From assembly GCF_000756375.1 (NCBI RefSeq), contig NZ_JNFD01000009.1:1-64000 (forward strand): DNA of 64,000 bases, given 5' to 3'. This DNA is from Sphingopyxis sp. LC81. Its GTDB lineage: Bacteria > Pseudomonadota > Alphaproteobacteria > Sphingomonadales > Sphingomonadaceae. Below the pieces are notes generated by a model. That model saw nothing but the letters and a program-made list of their open reading frames with translations, was not told the DNA's origin and searched no databases. Below are positions 63,416 to 64,000 of this stretch, piece by piece (positions within the stretch are counted from its first letter, which is position 1; every line of letters begins with the position of its first letter). The position numbers and the translations under genes are program-made.

Positions 63416-64000
63416 TATTTCTTGGCTTCGGCCGGCGCGGGCGCGGCCGCGGCGTCAGCGGCCGGAGCGGCGGCGGCGCCTTCGGCTGCCGGGGCAGCGG
63501 CAGCGGCAGCGGTCTCGGCCGGCGCGGCGCCTTCCGCGGCTGCGGGTGCTGCTTCGGCAGCGGGCAGCGGCAGGTTCGAACCCTGGCTGTTCATATAGAC
63601 GATCAGGTTCGCGCGATCTTCGGCGCTGCCGAGGCCGGCGAACGACATCTTCGTGCCGGGGGCATATTTACGCGGGCTGGTCAGCCATGCGTTCATGCCC
63701 TCGAAATCCCAATTGCCCGCAACGCCCTTCAGTGCCGCCGAATAGGCGAAGCCCGGGACATGGCCGTGCGCCTTGCCGAGCGCACCGAAGAGATTCGGGC
63801 CGATGCCGTTGGCGCCGCCCGAGTTGATCGTGTGGCATGCGGCGCATTTCGCGAACACCGCTTCGCCCTTCGCCGGATCGGCGGCGGCGAGCAGGGTGGC
63901 GAGCGGCACGGCCGATTCGCCGCCACCGGCGCCGGCTTCGGCGTCTTCGATCGGATAACCGGGCTTTTCGGGATTGTGGCTGGCGAACAACATGCTCGAC
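63415..64000 (-). CDS. Cytochrome c family protein, 5' end beyond the window
   Basis: The frame is open to the window edge, so the N-terminus is missing; close relatives, to my knowledge, have a membrane anchor ahead of FASHNPEKPGYPIE. The heme motif is CAACH, and the distal Met is in GTKMSFAGL. A C-terminal tail of about 55 residues is rich in Ala and Pro and ends in AEAKK. It is the first of two tandem cytochrome c genes and overlaps the second by one base. Confidence 0.9.
   Translation of the reverse strand, partial: SSMLFASHNPEKPGYPIEDAEAGAGGGESAVPLATLLAAADPAKGEAVFAKCAACHTINSGGANGIGPNLFGALGKAHGHVPGFAYSAALKGVAGNWDFEGMNAWLTSPRKYAPGTKMSFAGLGSAEDRANLIVYMNSQGSNLPLPAAEAAPAAAEGAAPAETAAAAAAPAAEGAAAAPAADAAAAPAPAEAKK

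Overview
The window looks like chromosomal DNA of an alphaproteobacterium of the order Sphingomonadales, most like Sphingopyxis. This is inferred from the high GC content, gene neighbourhoods and protein style, not from a database search. Almost all of it is ordinary single-copy chromosomal genes packed into short operons with ATGA, GTGA, TGATG or TAATG overlaps. I see no prophage, insertion sequence, CRISPR array, tRNA or rRNA.

Layout. 0.1-6.4 kb: an MBL-fold hydrolase, a DUF4230 protein, nadA, an unusual DUF2853-TM-OmpA fusion, a 1-kb non-coding stretch rich in palindromes, and two GlsB/YeaQ-type stress membrane proteins. 6.5-16.5 kb: an RND efflux adaptor/pump pair behind a good sigma70-type promoter, a DUF445 protein, an atypical SDR protein, pepN and a SugE/Gdx-like SMR exporter whose ribosome-binding site lies in a leader helix. 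16.5-20.1 kb: a four-gene Mla/MCE lipid transport operon (STAS-MlaE, MlaF, MlaD, auxiliary lipoprotein). 20.1-27.1 kb: a HAD hydrolase, a trans-sulfuration-type PLP enzyme, an SLC13 carrier and the overlapping lgt-NDUFAF7-like-GNAT-pgeF run. 27.1-41.7 kb: an acyl-CoA synthetase, a cytochrome b with a molybdenum oxidoreductase lipoprotein, cfa, a WYL regulator with its operator, argG, a threonine-aldolase-like gene with a DMT exporter, an alpha/beta hydrolase and murA. 41.7-50.8 kb: a DUF3011 protein, a second DMT exporter, an HCCA isomerase-SDR pair with a divergent HxlR regulator and operator, clpS, a phasin and PHA synthase with PhaR-like sites, and an aminotransferase with a DUF2721 protein. 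50.8-53.3 kb: an MFS transporter and FMN reductase between two decayed genes (amidase, L,D-transpeptidase). 53.3-64 kb: an Lrp regulator with methionine gamma-lyase, purA, a DOPA-dioxygenase-like gene, hisZ, serA-serC, an extensin-like lipoprotein, a LOG protein and two tandem cytochromes c, the second running off the window end.

Functional links. Envelope biogenesis is well represented (Mla, lgt, pgeF, murA, extensin-like and OmpA proteins), as are amino-acid and cofactor synthesis (nadA, argG, serA/serC, hisZ, purA), PHA storage (phasin plus phaC) and small-molecule export (RND, SMR, two DMT, MFS). Several local regulator-operator pairs can be read directly from perfect palindromes.

The most interesting non-coding signals are (a) a 120-bp cluster of GANTC sites and palindromes next to a perfect DnaA box at 4.75-4.90 kb, (b) a possible structured RNA at 5.1-5.4 kb with UUCG and GAAA tetraloops on one strand, (c) the leader of the SMR exporter gene, and (d) a roughly 180-200-bp dispersed 3'-UTR element present twice (20.9 and 62.8 kb) with a hairpin whose sequence differs but whose pairing is largely kept.
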